From Massilia endophytica (lineage in GTDB: Bacteria; Pseudomonadota; Gammaproteobacteria; Burkholderiales; Burkholderiaceae_D), in NCBI RefSeq assembly GCF_021165955.1, contig NZ_CP088952.1, positions 3,286,001 to 3,350,000 on the forward strand: a DNA stretch of 64,000 nt, read 5' to 3'. Shown one piece after another: positions 15,685 to 24,147 of the stretch. The position numbers were made by a program, and so were the translations under genes. Under the pieces are notes generated by a model. That model was not told the DNA's origin, did not search any database, and saw nothing but the letters and a program-made list of their open reading frames with translations. Numbering within the stretch: position 1 is the stretch's first letter; each line of letters starts with the position of its first letter.

Positions 15685-16356
15685 TCAGTTCAGTAAGAGA
15701 TTAAGCGGCAGCACCAGCAGGCCGATCAGCGATACGAAGAGGCTCACCATGCCGGACAGCAGGGAGCTCAGCACGCCCGTGTACATCAGCACGATCAGGC
15801 CGATGAAGATGTAGGGCGTGTAGCGCTCGATGCTGGCGTACGGACGCGCCAGCTCCATGGGCAGGATGGCCGTCATGATGCGCCCGCCGTCCAGCGGTGG
15901 AATGGGAATAAGGTTGAAGACGCACATCACGGCATTGACGTTGATTCCCGCCACCGCCATGCCCACCAGGAAGGGTTCGCTGATCCCCATGCCGCGCAGG
16001 AGCACGAGCATGACGGCCCAGCCCAGGGCCATGGCGAAGTTCGCGGCCGGTCCGGCGGCGGCCACGAAGCCCATCTGCTTCTTGGGATTGCGCAGGCGGC
16101 TGTAGTCCACCGGCACGGGCTTGGCGTAGCCGAAGGGCATGTGAATCGTGAGGTAGAGAATCAGGGGCAGGACCACAGTGCCGAAGGGGTCGATGTGCTT
16201 CATCGGGTTCGCCGTCAGCCTGCCCTGCTGGGAGGCCGTCGGGTCGCCGAAATAGCGGGCCACATAGCCATGGGCTGCTTCGTGCAGCGAGATCGCGAAC
16301 AGCACGGGAATCGCATAGACCGCGATCGTCTGGATGGCTTGGGAGATATCACTCAT
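15685..16356 (-). CDS. Site-2 protease family membrane metalloprotease (M50)
   Basis: Intramembrane zinc protease of about 223 residues with several membrane helices. The zinc motif HEAAH lies in the first helix (LFAISLHEAAHGYVARYFGD) and the third ligand motif is NLIPIPPLDGGRI. No PDZ domain is present, so this is the short bacterial group rather than RseP. ATG at 16356 is preferred over the TTG two codons upstream. It sits between the YciO-type gene and trpS, a common betaproteobacterial arrangement. The substrate is unknown. Confidence 0.9.
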   Translation of the reverse strand: MSDISQAIQTIAVYAIPVLFAISLHEAAHGYVARYFGDPTASQQGRLTANPMKHIDPFGTVVLPLILYLTIHMPFGYAKPVPVDYSRLRNPKKQMGFVAAAGPAANFAMALGWAVMLVLLRGMGISEPFLVGMAVAGINVNAVMCVFNLIPIPPLDGGRIMTAILPMELARPYASIERYTPYIFIGLIVLMYTGVLSSLLSGMVSLFVSLIGLLVLPLNLLLN

Positions 16357-16416
16357 GGGCAAAATTTTACCAGACCGGGTGCGCCGGGCCGGATCTCAGG
16401 GTTGGGAGGGGCGGCC

Positions 16417-17040
16417 TCAAAGTCCCAGCAGCGCGGGGTCGCCACGGCCGTGGCGCACCAGCTCGGCATCCTCGCCGGTGAGGTCGACCACCGTGGTCAT
16501 TTCGAAGCTGCAGGCCCCGCCATCGATGATGAGGTCGATCTGCTTGCCGATGCGCTCACGGATGGCTTCCGGGTCGTTCAGGGGCTCGTCGTCACCCGGC
16601 AGGGTGAGGGTGGCGCCCAGCAGGGGCTGCTCCAGCTCGCCCAGCAGGGCTTCCACGACGCTGTTTTCCGGCACGCGCAGGCCGATGGTCTTGCGCGAGG
16701 GGTGGCTGAGGCGGCGCGGCACGCAGCGCGTGGCCTCCAGGATGAAGGTGAAGGGCCCCGGCGTGGCGTTCTTGAGCAGGCGGAACTGGCGGTTGTCCAC
16801 GCGGGCGTAGACGCCGATCTCGCTCAGGTCGCGGCACAGCAGGGTCAGGTGGTGCTTCTCGTCGATGCCGCGGATGCGGCGCAGGCGCTCCACGGCGGCC
16901 TTGTCGTCCAGGTGGCAGACCAGGGCGTAGCAGGAATCCGTGGGCAGGGCCACCACCCCGCCCCCGTGGATGATCTGCACTGCCTGTTTCATCAGGCGGG
17001 GCTGGGGGTTGAGGGGATGGACCTGGAAGTATTGACTCAT
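16417..17040 (-). CDS. YciO/Sua5/TsaC-family protein
   Basis: A 207-residue YrdC-fold protein. Such proteins make L-threonylcarbamoyl-AMP for tRNA t6A modification, although the YciO branch may not be the main enzyme. Visible motifs are GGVVALPTDSCYALVC, KHHLTLLCRDLSEI (KRP-type loop), PGPFTFILEAT and GLRVPEN. It lacks the C-terminal Sua5 domain. It ends 60 nt before the site-2 protease start and begins 3 nt after the htpX stop. Confidence 0.88.
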   Translation of the reverse strand: MSQYFQVHPLNPQPRLMKQAVQIIHGGGVVALPTDSCYALVCHLDDKAAVERLRRIRGIDEKHHLTLLCRDLSEIGVYARVDNRQFRLLKNATPGPFTFILEATRCVPRRLSHPSRKTIGLRVPENSVVEALLGELEQPLLGATLTLPGDDEPLNDPEAIRERIGKQIDLIIDGGACSFEMTTVVDLTGEDAELVRHGRGDPALLGL

Positions 17041-17043
17041 ACC

Positions 17044-17925
17044 TTAGCGCAGCGCCTGCAGGGCGGCGATGCGCTGCTCGAACGGTGGGTGGGTGGAGAA
17101 CAGCGCGGACCAGCCGGCGCCGTTGCTGATGCCCGAAGCGGCGATATTCTGCGGCAGCGCGCCCGGCTCCTGCCCCGCCAGGCGGGCCAAAGCGTTCTGC
17201 ATGGGGATGGTGCTGCCCAGCAGGCGGGCCGAACCGGCGTCGGCGCGGAATTCGCGCTGGCGCGAGAACCAGGCCACGATGATGGAAGCGAGCAGGCCGA
17301 ACACGATTTCGCAGACGAACACCGTCACCATATAGCCGATGCCGTGGCCGCGGTTTTCGTCGTCGTTGCCGCGCAATAGGACCTTATCGACGAAGAAGCC
17401 GACCACGCGCGCCAGGAACACGACGAAGGTGTTCACCACGCCCTGGATCAGGGTCAGGGTCACCATGTCGCCGTTGGCGATGTGCGCCACCTCGTGGCCC
17501 AGCACGGCCTCCACTTCCTCGCGGTTCATGGACTGCAGCAGGCCGGTGGACACGGCCACCAGGGCGGAATTCTTGAAGGCGCCGGTGGCGAAGGCGTTCG
17601 GCTCGCCGTCGTACACGGCCACTTCAGGCATGCCGATGCCCGCGCGCTGCGCCAGGCCGTGCACCGTGCTCACCAGCCATTGTTCGGTGGAGTTCTGGGG
17701 CGCATCGATCACGCGCGCGCCCGTGGACCACTTGGCCATGGGCTTGGACATGAGCAGGGAAATGATGGAACCGGTGAAGCCCACCACCAGGGAAAACACG
17801 AGCAGGCTGCCCATTTGCAGCTGTCCGCCCGCGCCGGGACGGCCCACGCCGAGCACCGACAGAACGATGGACAGCACCAACATCACGGCGAGGTTGGTGG
17901 CAATAAACAGGATGATACGTTTCAT
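17044..17925 (-). CDS. htpX: Membrane-bound zinc protease HtpX
   Basis: Inner-membrane quality-control protease for misfolded membrane proteins, 293 residues. Two N-terminal helices are followed by the metallopeptidase domain with zinc motif HEVAH in LGHEVAHIANGDM and the downstream glutamate in REFRADAGSA, which matches the third ligand motif. A sigma-32-like promoter lies upstream at 17958-17985. The gene sits between the PHP phosphatase and the YciO-type gene; whether it was inserted into an older operon cannot be judged here. Confidence 0.95.
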   Translation of the reverse strand: MKRIILFIATNLAVMLVLSIVLSVLGVGRPGAGGQLQMGSLLVFSLVVGFTGSIISLLMSKPMAKWSTGARVIDAPQNSTEQWLVSTVHGLAQRAGIGMPEVAVYDGEPNAFATGAFKNSALVAVSTGLLQSMNREEVEAVLGHEVAHIANGDMVTLTLIQGVVNTFVVFLARVVGFFVDKVLLRGNDDENRGHGIGYMVTVFVCEIVFGLLASIIVAWFSRQREFRADAGSARLLGSTIPMQNALARLAGQEPGALPQNIAASGISNGAGWSALFSTHPPFEQRIAALQALR

Positions 17926-17957
17926 GGATCGAGGTCTCCGGGATTAACCGAACATTA

Positions 17958-17985
17958 AGATAGGGATGAAGAAGAGAAATACAAG
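17958..17985 (-). promoter_or_regulatory. Sigma-32-like heat-shock promoter of htpX
   Basis: Read on the minus strand: CTTGTAT (17985-17979), 13 nt, then CCCTATCT (17965-17958). Against the RpoH consensus CTTGAAA/CCCCATNT this is 5 of 7 and a near-perfect -10. The leader would be about 25 nt. Confidence 0.6.
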
Positions 17986-17991
17986 AGTTTG

Positions 17992-18825
17992 TCAGAACCA
18001 GTCATGCCAGACCGGCGTGACGCTCGACGGCAGGGGCGGCAGCAGAGCGAAATCCACCCTCGCCTCCCCTGGCGCGTGGAAATCCGTGCCGCGCGAGGCC
18101 AGGAAGCCATAGGCATTCGCCAGCTTCGCGTACTCCGGGTACTGGTCCGGCGTATGGCTGCCCGTCACCACCTCAATGGCCGTACCGCCCAGCTGCTTGA
18201 ACTCGTCGAAGAGCACGCCCTGTTGCATGGGCGTGAATTTGTAGCGGCCGGGGTGGGCGATGACGGCGACGCCGCCCGCTCCCCTGATCCAGCCCACGGC
18301 CTGGGCCAGGGTGGCCCAGCGGTGCTCCACATAGCCGGGCTGGCCCGGCGAGAGGTATTTCTTGAAAACTTCTGGGATATCCCGGCAATAGCCCTTATCG
18401 ACGAGGAAGCGCGCGAAGTGGGTGCGCGACATGAGGGCCGGGTTGTCGACGTAATCGAGGGCGCCCTCGTAGGCATCCGGAATGCCCACCTTGGCCAGCT
18501 GCGCGCCGATCTCCTTGCCGCGCGCATCGCGGCCGGAACGGGTCGCTTCCAGGCCCTGCTGCAGGGTCTGGTCGTTCTCGTCGATCTGCAGGCCCACGAT
18601 GTGGACGGTTTCGCCGCCCCAGGTGATGGATATCTCGACGCCCGGCACGAAGCGCATGCCCTGCTCCGCTGCGGCCGCACGGGCGGCTGCCGTGCCGCCG
18701 ACTTCGTCATGATCGGTGAGCGCCCACACATCCACCCCGCCCCGGCGCGCATGCGCGGCCACTTCGGCGGGCGGAAGCACGCCGTCGGAAACGTTGGAAT
18801 GGCAGTGCAGATCGACTTTCAACAT
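17992..18825 (-). CDS. PHP-domain phosphatase (RnmP/YciV-like)
   Basis: A 277-residue polymerase-and-histidinol-phosphatase-fold metal hydrolase. It starts MLKVDLHCHSNVSDG, giving the DxHxH motif, then ALTDHDEV, FVPGVEISITW, VAVIAHPGRY and a final RGTDFHAPGEA. Homologues (TrpH/YciV/RnmP) hydrolyse 3',5'-nucleoside bisphosphates or short RNA 5' ends. The start at 18825 is chosen because the metal motif begins six residues in; the longer frame has no family support. Confidence 0.9.
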   Translation of the reverse strand: MLKVDLHCHSNVSDGVLPPAEVAAHARRGGVDVWALTDHDEVGGTAAARAAAAEQGMRFVPGVEISITWGGETVHIVGLQIDENDQTLQQGLEATRSGRDARGKEIGAQLAKVGIPDAYEGALDYVDNPALMSRTHFARFLVDKGYCRDIPEVFKKYLSPGQPGYVEHRWATLAQAVGWIRGAGGVAVIAHPGRYKFTPMQQGVLFDEFKQLGGTAIEVVTGSHTPDQYPEYAKLANAYGFLASRGTDFHAPGEARVDFALLPPLPSSVTPVWHDWF

Positions 18826-18871
18826 ACAAACTTTGCATCCTGTGGCGAAGTTTGCATTGTACGCCGACTGA

Positions 18872-19753
18872 TTATTCCCCGGCCAGGAAGTCCTCGACCA
18901 TCCTTGCGAGCAGCTCGGGCTGGTCATGGTGCAGCATATGGCCCGCATCGGGCATCATCTTCGGCGTGACCTTCGCGAGGTGGCCGAGGCGGCGGTCCAC
19001 TTCGTGGCGGGCCTCTTCCTTCGGGCCCATCCACAGCCACATATTGGTGTCCTCCGCCTCCACCCACAGCACGGGCGCGGTGATGGCCTTCCAGCAGGCC
19101 ATGAAGTCTTCCGCGTGATAGAGCAGCGGGCTGGCCTGCTTGTGAACGGGGTCGCCCAGGATCTCGAATTCGCCCGCCGCGTTCGGCGCGGACCAGTGCT
19201 GGGCCAGGAAAGCTGCCTTCTCGTCGCTGAGGCGCGGATTCGTCTTTTGCAGGCGGGCCGCCACGGCTTCGCGGCTCGGATAGGCGCGCATCTCGGGCGG
19301 CGCCAGCAGTTCGTCCAGCCACTGGCGGTATTTGCGGGGCGCCTGCTCCGGCGTGGCCGCCTTCAGGCCGAAGCCTTCCAGATTGATGAAGCGGCGGATA
19401 CGCTCGGGCCGCGCGCCCGCATAGATGCCGCACACATTGCCGCCCATGCTGTGGCCCAGCAGGTTGACCTGCCCTTCCGGCTGGTAGTGGCGCAGGATGG
19501 CGTCGAGGTCGGCCACGTAGTCGGGGAACCAGTAGGTATCCGTGCCCGCTCGCTCGGTGAGGCCGAAGCCGCGCCAGTCCGGCGCGATCACATGCCAGTC
19601 GCCTTCCATGCAGTCCACTACGAACTGGAAGGAGGCGCCCACATCCATCCAGCCGTGCAGCATGAAGACCTTGGGCGCGCCCTCGCGGCCCCAGTGGCGG
19701 ACATGGGTGCGCAGGCCGCGCACGCTAAGGAATTCGGAACGGGAAGCTTTCAT
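18872..19753 (-). CDS. Alpha/beta hydrolase
   Basis: A 293-residue alpha/beta hydrolase. The oxyanion motif is MLHGWMD, the nucleophile elbow GHSMGG, and the catalytic His is likely in DAGHMLHHDQPE. The AVGVSIS-like cap region is rich in Pro and Arg. The start MKASRSEF at 19753 is preceded by AGGCAG; the longer frame adds 22 unsupported residues. The substrate is unknown; esterase or epoxide-hydrolase-like chemistry is possible. Confidence 0.88.
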   Translation of the reverse strand: MKASRSEFLSVRGLRTHVRHWGREGAPKVFMLHGWMDVGASFQFVVDCMEGDWHVIAPDWRGFGLTERAGTDTYWFPDYVADLDAILRHYQPEGQVNLLGHSMGGNVCGIYAGARPERIRRFINLEGFGLKAATPEQAPRKYRQWLDELLAPPEMRAYPSREAVAARLQKTNPRLSDEKAAFLAQHWSAPNAAGEFEILGDPVHKQASPLLYHAEDFMACWKAITAPVLWVEAEDTNMWLWMGPKEEARHEVDRRLGHLAKVTPKMMPDAGHMLHHDQPELLARMVEDFLAGE

Positions 19754-19899
19754 CGTGATCTGCCTTGAAATGCGCGCATGTGGCGCAATATGCGAACCTT
19801 GCTGCCGCAAAAACAGCATAATAGCACGACCGTTCCAATTTCAGGACACGCAGTGCCAGGGCGTAAAATAGCGCCAAAACATTCCACCTCGGGGCCAAC

Positions 19900-20424
19900 A
19901 TGAGCATCTACCAGCTGGGCGAGCATGCGCCCGAGATCGACGCATCCGCATTCGTGGCCGACAGCGCCACCCTGATCGGCAAGGTGACGCTCAAGCCGAA
20001 CAGCTCCGTGTGGTTCGGCGCCACCATCCGCGGCGACAACGAGCGCATCACCATCGGCGAGAACAGCAATGTGCAGGAAGGCACGGTGATGCACACCGAT
20101 ATGGGCTACCCTCTGACGGTGGGGAGCGATGTGACCATCGGCCACCAGGCCATGCTGCACGGCTGCACCATCGGCGACGGCGCCCTGATCGGCATCCAGG
20201 CCGTGATCCTGAATGGCGCGAAGATCGGCAAGGGCTGCCTGGTGGGCGCGGGCGCGCTGGTCACCGAGGGCAAGGAATTTCCGGACAATATGCTGATCAT
20301 CGGCTCGCCCGCCAAGGCGGTGCGCGAACTGACGGCGGACGACGTGGCGCGCCTGAAGGGCAGCGCCGACAGCTACGTGAAACGCGGCCAGCTGTTCAAG
20401 ACGCAACTCAAAAAGATTGGATAA
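19900..20424 (+). CDS. Gamma-class carbonic anhydrase-family protein
   Basis: A 174-residue left-handed beta-helix hexapeptide protein of the YrdA/CaiE group. Metal-ligand histidines appear in TVMHTDMG, TIGHQAMLHGC, and the repeats are visible as GDNERITIGENSNVQEG and GAKIGKGCLVGAGALV. Family members bind zinc, and many have weak or no carbonic anhydrase activity. It is followed 3 nt later by hslO, so the two are co-transcribed. Confidence 0.92.
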   Translation: MSIYQLGEHAPEIDASAFVADSATLIGKVTLKPNSSVWFGATIRGDNERITIGENSNVQEGTVMHTDMGYPLTVGSDVTIGHQAMLHGCTIGDGALIGIQAVILNGAKIGKGCLVGAGALVTEGKEFPDNMLIIGSPAKAVRELTADDVARLKGSADSYVKRGQLFKTQLKKIG

Positions 20425-20427
20425 AGC

Positions 20428-21366
20428 ATGACCCAGGATACGCTGCAAAAATTCATTTTCGAGAACGCCGCCGTACGTGGCGAGCTGGTCGACATTTCCA
20501 CCACCTGGCGCGAAGTGCAGGCCCGCCACGAATACCCGGCGGCCGTGAAGCGCCTGCTGGGCGAGATGGTGGCGGCCGCCGCCCTGCTCTCGGCCAATCT
20601 CAAGTTCAACGGCTCCATCGTGATGCAGATCCACGGCGACGGTCCCGTGCGCCTGCTGGTGGTGGAATGCGACTCTGAGCTGAAGCTGCGCGCGACCGCC
20701 AAGCTGAACAGCGACGCCATCCCCGACGATGCGGGCCTGACGGCCATGCTGAACCAGCATGGCAAGGGCCGCTTCATCATCACTCTCGACCCGGCCGAAA
20801 AAGTGCCGGGCCAGCAGCCCTACCAGGGCATCGTGCCGCTGGACGGAGAAGACGTGGCGACGGTGATCGAGCACTACATGCTGCGTTCCGAGCAGCTCGA
20901 CACGCGCCTGTGGCTGGCGGCCAACGACGAAGTCTCGCGCGGCCTGCTGCTGCAAAAGCTGCCGCTACACGGCGGCAAGGCCGAAGCGGCGCCGGTGACG
21001 GAAGACGAAGCGCTGGAAACGTGGAACCGCGCCGTCATGCTGGGCAACACGCTCAAGCGTGAAGAACTGCTGGAAACGACGATCGACGTGCTGTTGAAAC
21101 GCCTGTTCTGGGAAGAGACCATCCGCGTCTTCGACCCCATGCACCCGGGCTTCCACTGCACCTGCACGCGCGAGAAAGTGGGCAACATGCTCAAGATGCT
21201 GGGCCGCGAAGAAGTGGAAGCGGCGCTGGAAGAGCAAGGCCGGCTCGGCATCAACTGTGACTTCTGCGGCAAGCACTACGACTACGACGCCGTCGACTGC
21301 GCCCAGCTCTTCGTCAGCGACGCCCCCGCCGAAGCCCTCCTCCACGCCTCCGACACCAAGCAATAA
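20428..21366 (+). CDS. hslO: Redox-regulated chaperone Hsp33
   Basis: Holdase chaperone activated by oxidation, 312 residues. The C-terminal redox switch is intact: HCTCTREK gives CxC and INCDFCGK gives CxxC about 30 residues later, the four zinc ligands. The N-terminal substrate-binding domain carries YPAAVKRLLGEM and the GDGP(V)RLLVVE signature. It ends before an intergenic inverted-repeat element. Confidence 0.95.
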   Translation: MTQDTLQKFIFENAAVRGELVDISTTWREVQARHEYPAAVKRLLGEMVAAAALLSANLKFNGSIVMQIHGDGPVRLLVVECDSELKLRATAKLNSDAIPDDAGLTAMLNQHGKGRFIITLDPAEKVPGQQPYQGIVPLDGEDVATVIEHYMLRSEQLDTRLWLAANDEVSRGLLLQKLPLHGGKAEAAPVTEDEALETWNRAVMLGNTLKREELLETTIDVLLKRLFWEETIRVFDPMHPGFHCTCTREKVGNMLKMLGREEVEAALEEQGRLGINCDFCGKHYDYDAVDCAQLFVSDAPAEALLHASDTKQ

Positions 21367-21373
21367 AGCTCAG

Positions 21374-21472
21374 CTCGTGTCCAAACCTGGTGCCAGGGAA
21401 GAAATTTGGACACGAGCACAACACTAGCGTACTAGGGCCGAGTTCGTGTCCAAATTTCTTCCCTGGCACCAG
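21374..21472. repeat. Nested inverted repeats between hslO and ftsB
   Basis: A perfect 29-bp inverted repeat has arms 21387-21415 and 21444-21472. A perfect 12-bp repeat overlaps it (CTCGTGTCCAAA at 21374-21385 with TTTGGACACGAG at 21405-21416), so the two pairings exclude each other. The spacer includes CTAG-N4-CTAG. There is no poly-T. It may be a repeat element acting as a boundary for the convergent genes. Confidence 0.75.
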
Positions 21473-21508
21473 AAGTGGACGGGACGGCCGCCGGCGGACT
21501 GGGCTGTA

Positions 21509-21829
21509 TCAGTTTTTGGTGGGTTCGGGGGTGGCGCTGGCTTCGGGGCGGGTCTGGCCCTTGCCGAGGATCTGGATGTAGATCTCGTTCTGTTTGATCA
21601 TGCTGAGCTCGTAGCGCGCGCGCTCTTCCACTGCGCCCGTGCCGTCTTTCAGGTCGCGCACCTCGGAATCCAGCTTGGCGTTGCGCTGCTTGAGGGCGTC
21701 GTTCTTCTGGTGCGCTTCTTCCACCTGCGCCTCCAGGTCGGCCACACGCACCCAGCCACCCTTCCCCAGCCAGAGCGGGTATTGGATCAGCAGCAGCAGG
21801 GCGGCAAGGGCGACAGTGATCAAGCGCAT
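21509..21829 (-). CDS. ftsB: Cell division protein FtsB
   Basis: Divisome bitopic membrane protein that works with FtsL and FtsQ. Its 106 residues contain an N-terminal transmembrane helix (LITVALAALLLLIQYPLW), then GKGGW followed by a heptad coiled coil (LEAQVEEAHQKNDALKQRN), and the conserved VEERARYELSMIKQNEIY. It follows eno, the standard position in proteobacteria, at a 44-nt gap. Confidence 0.94.
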   Translation of the reverse strand: MRLITVALAALLLLIQYPLWLGKGGWVRVADLEAQVEEAHQKNDALKQRNAKLDSEVRDLKDGTGAVEERARYELSMIKQNEIYIQILGKGQTRPEASATPEPTKN

Positions 21830-21873
21830 GCGGATAAGAATCCGGCCGGGAGTGCCGGCCGGAAAAGTTTCTC

Positions 21874-23157
21874 TTACTTCAGATTATAGAACGCCTCGCG
21901 GCCCGGGTAGCTGGCGATGTCGCCCAGGTCTTCTTCGATGCGCAGCAGCTGGTTGTACTTGGCCATGCGGTCGGAGCGGGACATGGAGCCGGTCTTGATC
22001 TGCAGCGCGTTCAGGCCCACGGCGATGTCGGCGATGGTGGAGTCTTCCGTTTCGCCCGAGCGGTGCGAGATCACGGCGGTGTAGCCGGCGCGCTTGGCCA
22101 TCTCGATGGCGGCGAAGGTCTCGGTCAGAGTGCCGATCTGGTTGATCTTGATGAGGATGGAATTGGCGATGCCTTTCTGGATGCCTTCCTTCAGGATCTT
22201 GGTGTTGGTGACGAACAGGTCGTCGCCCACCAGCTGCACCTTCTTGCCCAGGGCCGCGGTCAGGGTGGCCCAGCCTTCCCAGTCGCCTTCGCCCATGGCG
22301 TCTTCGATGGAGATGATGGGGTATTTGTCGCACCAGGTGGCCAGCAGGTTGGTGAACTCGGCGGCCGTCAGGGACAGGCCCTCGCCTTCCAGCTCGTACT
22401 TGCCGTTCTTGTAGAACTCGGATGCCGCGCAGTCCAGGCCCAGCGCGATCTGGGTGCCCGGCTCGTAACCCGCTTCTTCGATGGCCTGGATGATCAGCTT
22501 GATCGCTTCTTCATGCGAGGCCACGGAGGGAGCAAAGCCGCCTTCGTCGCCCACGGCGGTGGTCAGGCCTTTCTTGTGCAGGATCTTCTTCAGGGTGTGG
22601 AACACCTCGGCGCCGTAGCGCATGGCTTCCTTGAAGGTGGGCGCGCCAACCGGGATGATCATGAATTCCTGGATGTCCAGGTTGTTGTCGGCGTGGGCGC
22701 CGCCGTTGATCACGTTCATCATCGGCACGGGCATCTGCATGGCGCCGGAGCCGCCGAAGTAGCGGTACAGGGGCAGGCCAGCCTCTTCGGCGGCCGCCTT
22801 GGCCACGGCCATGGACACGGCCAGCATGGCGTTCGCGCCCAGGCGGGACTTGTTCTCGGTGCCGTCCAGGTCGATCAGGGTGCGGTCCAGGAAGGCCTGC
22901 TCATTGGCGTCCAGGCCCATGATGGCTTCGGAGATTTCAGTGTTGATGTGCTCGCAGGCTTTCAGCACGCCCTTGCCGAAGTAGCGCTTGGGATCGCCAT
23001 CGCGCAGCTCGATCGCTTCGCGCGAGCCGGTCGAGGCGCCGGACGGCACGGCCGCACGGCCCATCACGCCCGATTCCAGCAGCACGTCGCATTCGACGGT
23101 GGGATTGCCGCGCGAGTCGATGATCTCGCGGCCGATAATGTCTACGATTGCACTCAT
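21874..23157 (-). CDS. eno: Enolase
   Basis: Glycolytic 2-phosphoglycerate dehydratase, 427 residues. Conserved motifs are IDSRGNPTVECDV at the start, GDEGGFAP, the metal ligands in DCAASEF, SIEDAMGE and VGDDLFVTN, and the C-terminal signature LIKINQIGTLTET followed by SHRSGETED. It is the third gene of a pyrG-kdsA-eno-ftsB series. A 135-nt gap with a GC-rich hairpin separates it from kdsA, so it probably has its own promoter. Confidence 0.98.
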   Translation of the reverse strand: MSAIVDIIGREIIDSRGNPTVECDVLLESGVMGRAAVPSGASTGSREAIELRDGDPKRYFGKGVLKACEHINTEISEAIMGLDANEQAFLDRTLIDLDGTENKSRLGANAMLAVSMAVAKAAAEEAGLPLYRYFGGSGAMQMPVPMMNVINGGAHADNNLDIQEFMIIPVGAPTFKEAMRYGAEVFHTLKKILHKKGLTTAVGDEGGFAPSVASHEEAIKLIIQAIEEAGYEPGTQIALGLDCAASEFYKNGKYELEGEGLSLTAAEFTNLLATWCDKYPIISIEDAMGEGDWEGWATLTAALGKKVQLVGDDLFVTNTKILKEGIQKGIANSILIKINQIGTLTETFAAIEMAKRAGYTAVISHRSGETEDSTIADIAVGLNALQIKTGSMSRSDRMAKYNQLLRIEEDLGDIASYPGREAFYNLK

Positions 23158-23251
23158 TTCTTGTTCTCCAAAGTTAAAGCGTCACGGACTGCGCGGGATA
23201 CGCACGCGCAAAAATTGCAGCAAGGGTAACAGAGGATGGCCGGATGTGGAA

Positions 23252-23282
23252 GCGGGCCCGGCGCTTGTAACGCGGGGCCCGC
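23252..23282 (-). terminator. GC-rich hairpin after kdsA, possible terminator
   Basis: GCGGGCCC (23252-23259) pairs with GGGCCCGC (23275-23282). On the minus strand it lies just after the kdsA stop, but only a weak T-rich tract follows. Confidence 0.4.
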
Positions 23283-23292
23283 CGACATCAGA

Positions 23293-24147
23293 TCAGTTGA
23301 AGCTGGATTCGAGGAAGCCAGCCTTCTTGGTGATGCGGTCCAGTTCGATCAGAGTGGACAGCAATTCTTTCATGCGGCCCAAGGGAACCGCGTTCGGACC
23401 GTCGGACAGGGCCGTGGCCGGGTTCGGATGGGTCTCCATGAAGAGGCCATCCACGCCCACGGCCACCGCCGCGCGAGAGAGCACCGGCACCATCTCGCGC
23501 ATGCCGCCCGAGGAAGTGCCGTTACCGCCCGGCAGCTGCACCGAGTGGGTAGCGTCGAACACCACGGGCGCCTTGGTCTCACGCATGATGGCCAGGGAGC
23601 GCATGTCCGATACCAGGTTGTTGTAGCCGAAGGAAACGCCGCGTTCGCAGGCCATGAAGTTGTCTTCGTTCAGGCCTTTGGCGCGGGCCGCGGCGCGCGC
23701 CTTGTCGATCACGTTCTTCATGTCGTGCGGCGCGAGGAACTGGCCCTTCTTGATGTTCACCGGCTTGCCGGACTGCGCGCAAGCGTTGATGAAGTCCGTC
23801 TGGCGGCACAGGAAGGCCGGGGTCTGCAGCACGTCCACCACCGACGCCACCACTTCGATTTCCTCGATGGTGTGCACGTCGGTCAGCACCGGCACGCCCA
23901 GTTCGCGCTTGATGTCGCCCAGGATTTCCAGGCCCTTCTCCATGCCGGGACCACGGTACGAGGTGCCCGAGGAGCGGTTGGCCTTGTCGAAGGAGGACTT
24001 GTAGATGAAGGGGATGCCCAGCGCGCTGGTCATCTCTTTCAGCTGGCCCGCCACATCGAAGGACATCTGGCGTGATTCCACCACGCAGGTGCCAGCGATC
24101 AGGAAGAACGGCTTGTCGAGGCCGACGTCGAATCCACACAGTTTCAT
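23293..24147 (-). CDS. kdsA: 3-deoxy-8-phosphooctulonate synthase (KDO8P synthase)
   Basis: Condenses phosphoenolpyruvate with arabinose 5-phosphate to make the KDO precursor of lipopolysaccharide. The 284-residue length is standard. Motifs include IAGTCVVESRQM, YKSSFDKANRSS, PVLTDVH, DVLQTPAFLCRQTD and VVFDATHSVQLPGG, and ETHPNP. Its start overlaps the pyrG stop by 4 bp, so translation is coupled. Confidence 0.97.
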   Translation of the reverse strand: MKLCGFDVGLDKPFFLIAGTCVVESRQMSFDVAGQLKEMTSALGIPFIYKSSFDKANRSSGTSYRGPGMEKGLEILGDIKRELGVPVLTDVHTIEEIEVVASVVDVLQTPAFLCRQTDFINACAQSGKPVNIKKGQFLAPHDMKNVIDKARAAARAKGLNEDNFMACERGVSFGYNNLVSDMRSLAIMRETKAPVVFDATHSVQLPGGNGTSSGGMREMVPVLSRAAVAVGVDGLFMETHPNPATALSDGPNAVPLGRMKELLSTLIELDRITKKAGFLESSFN

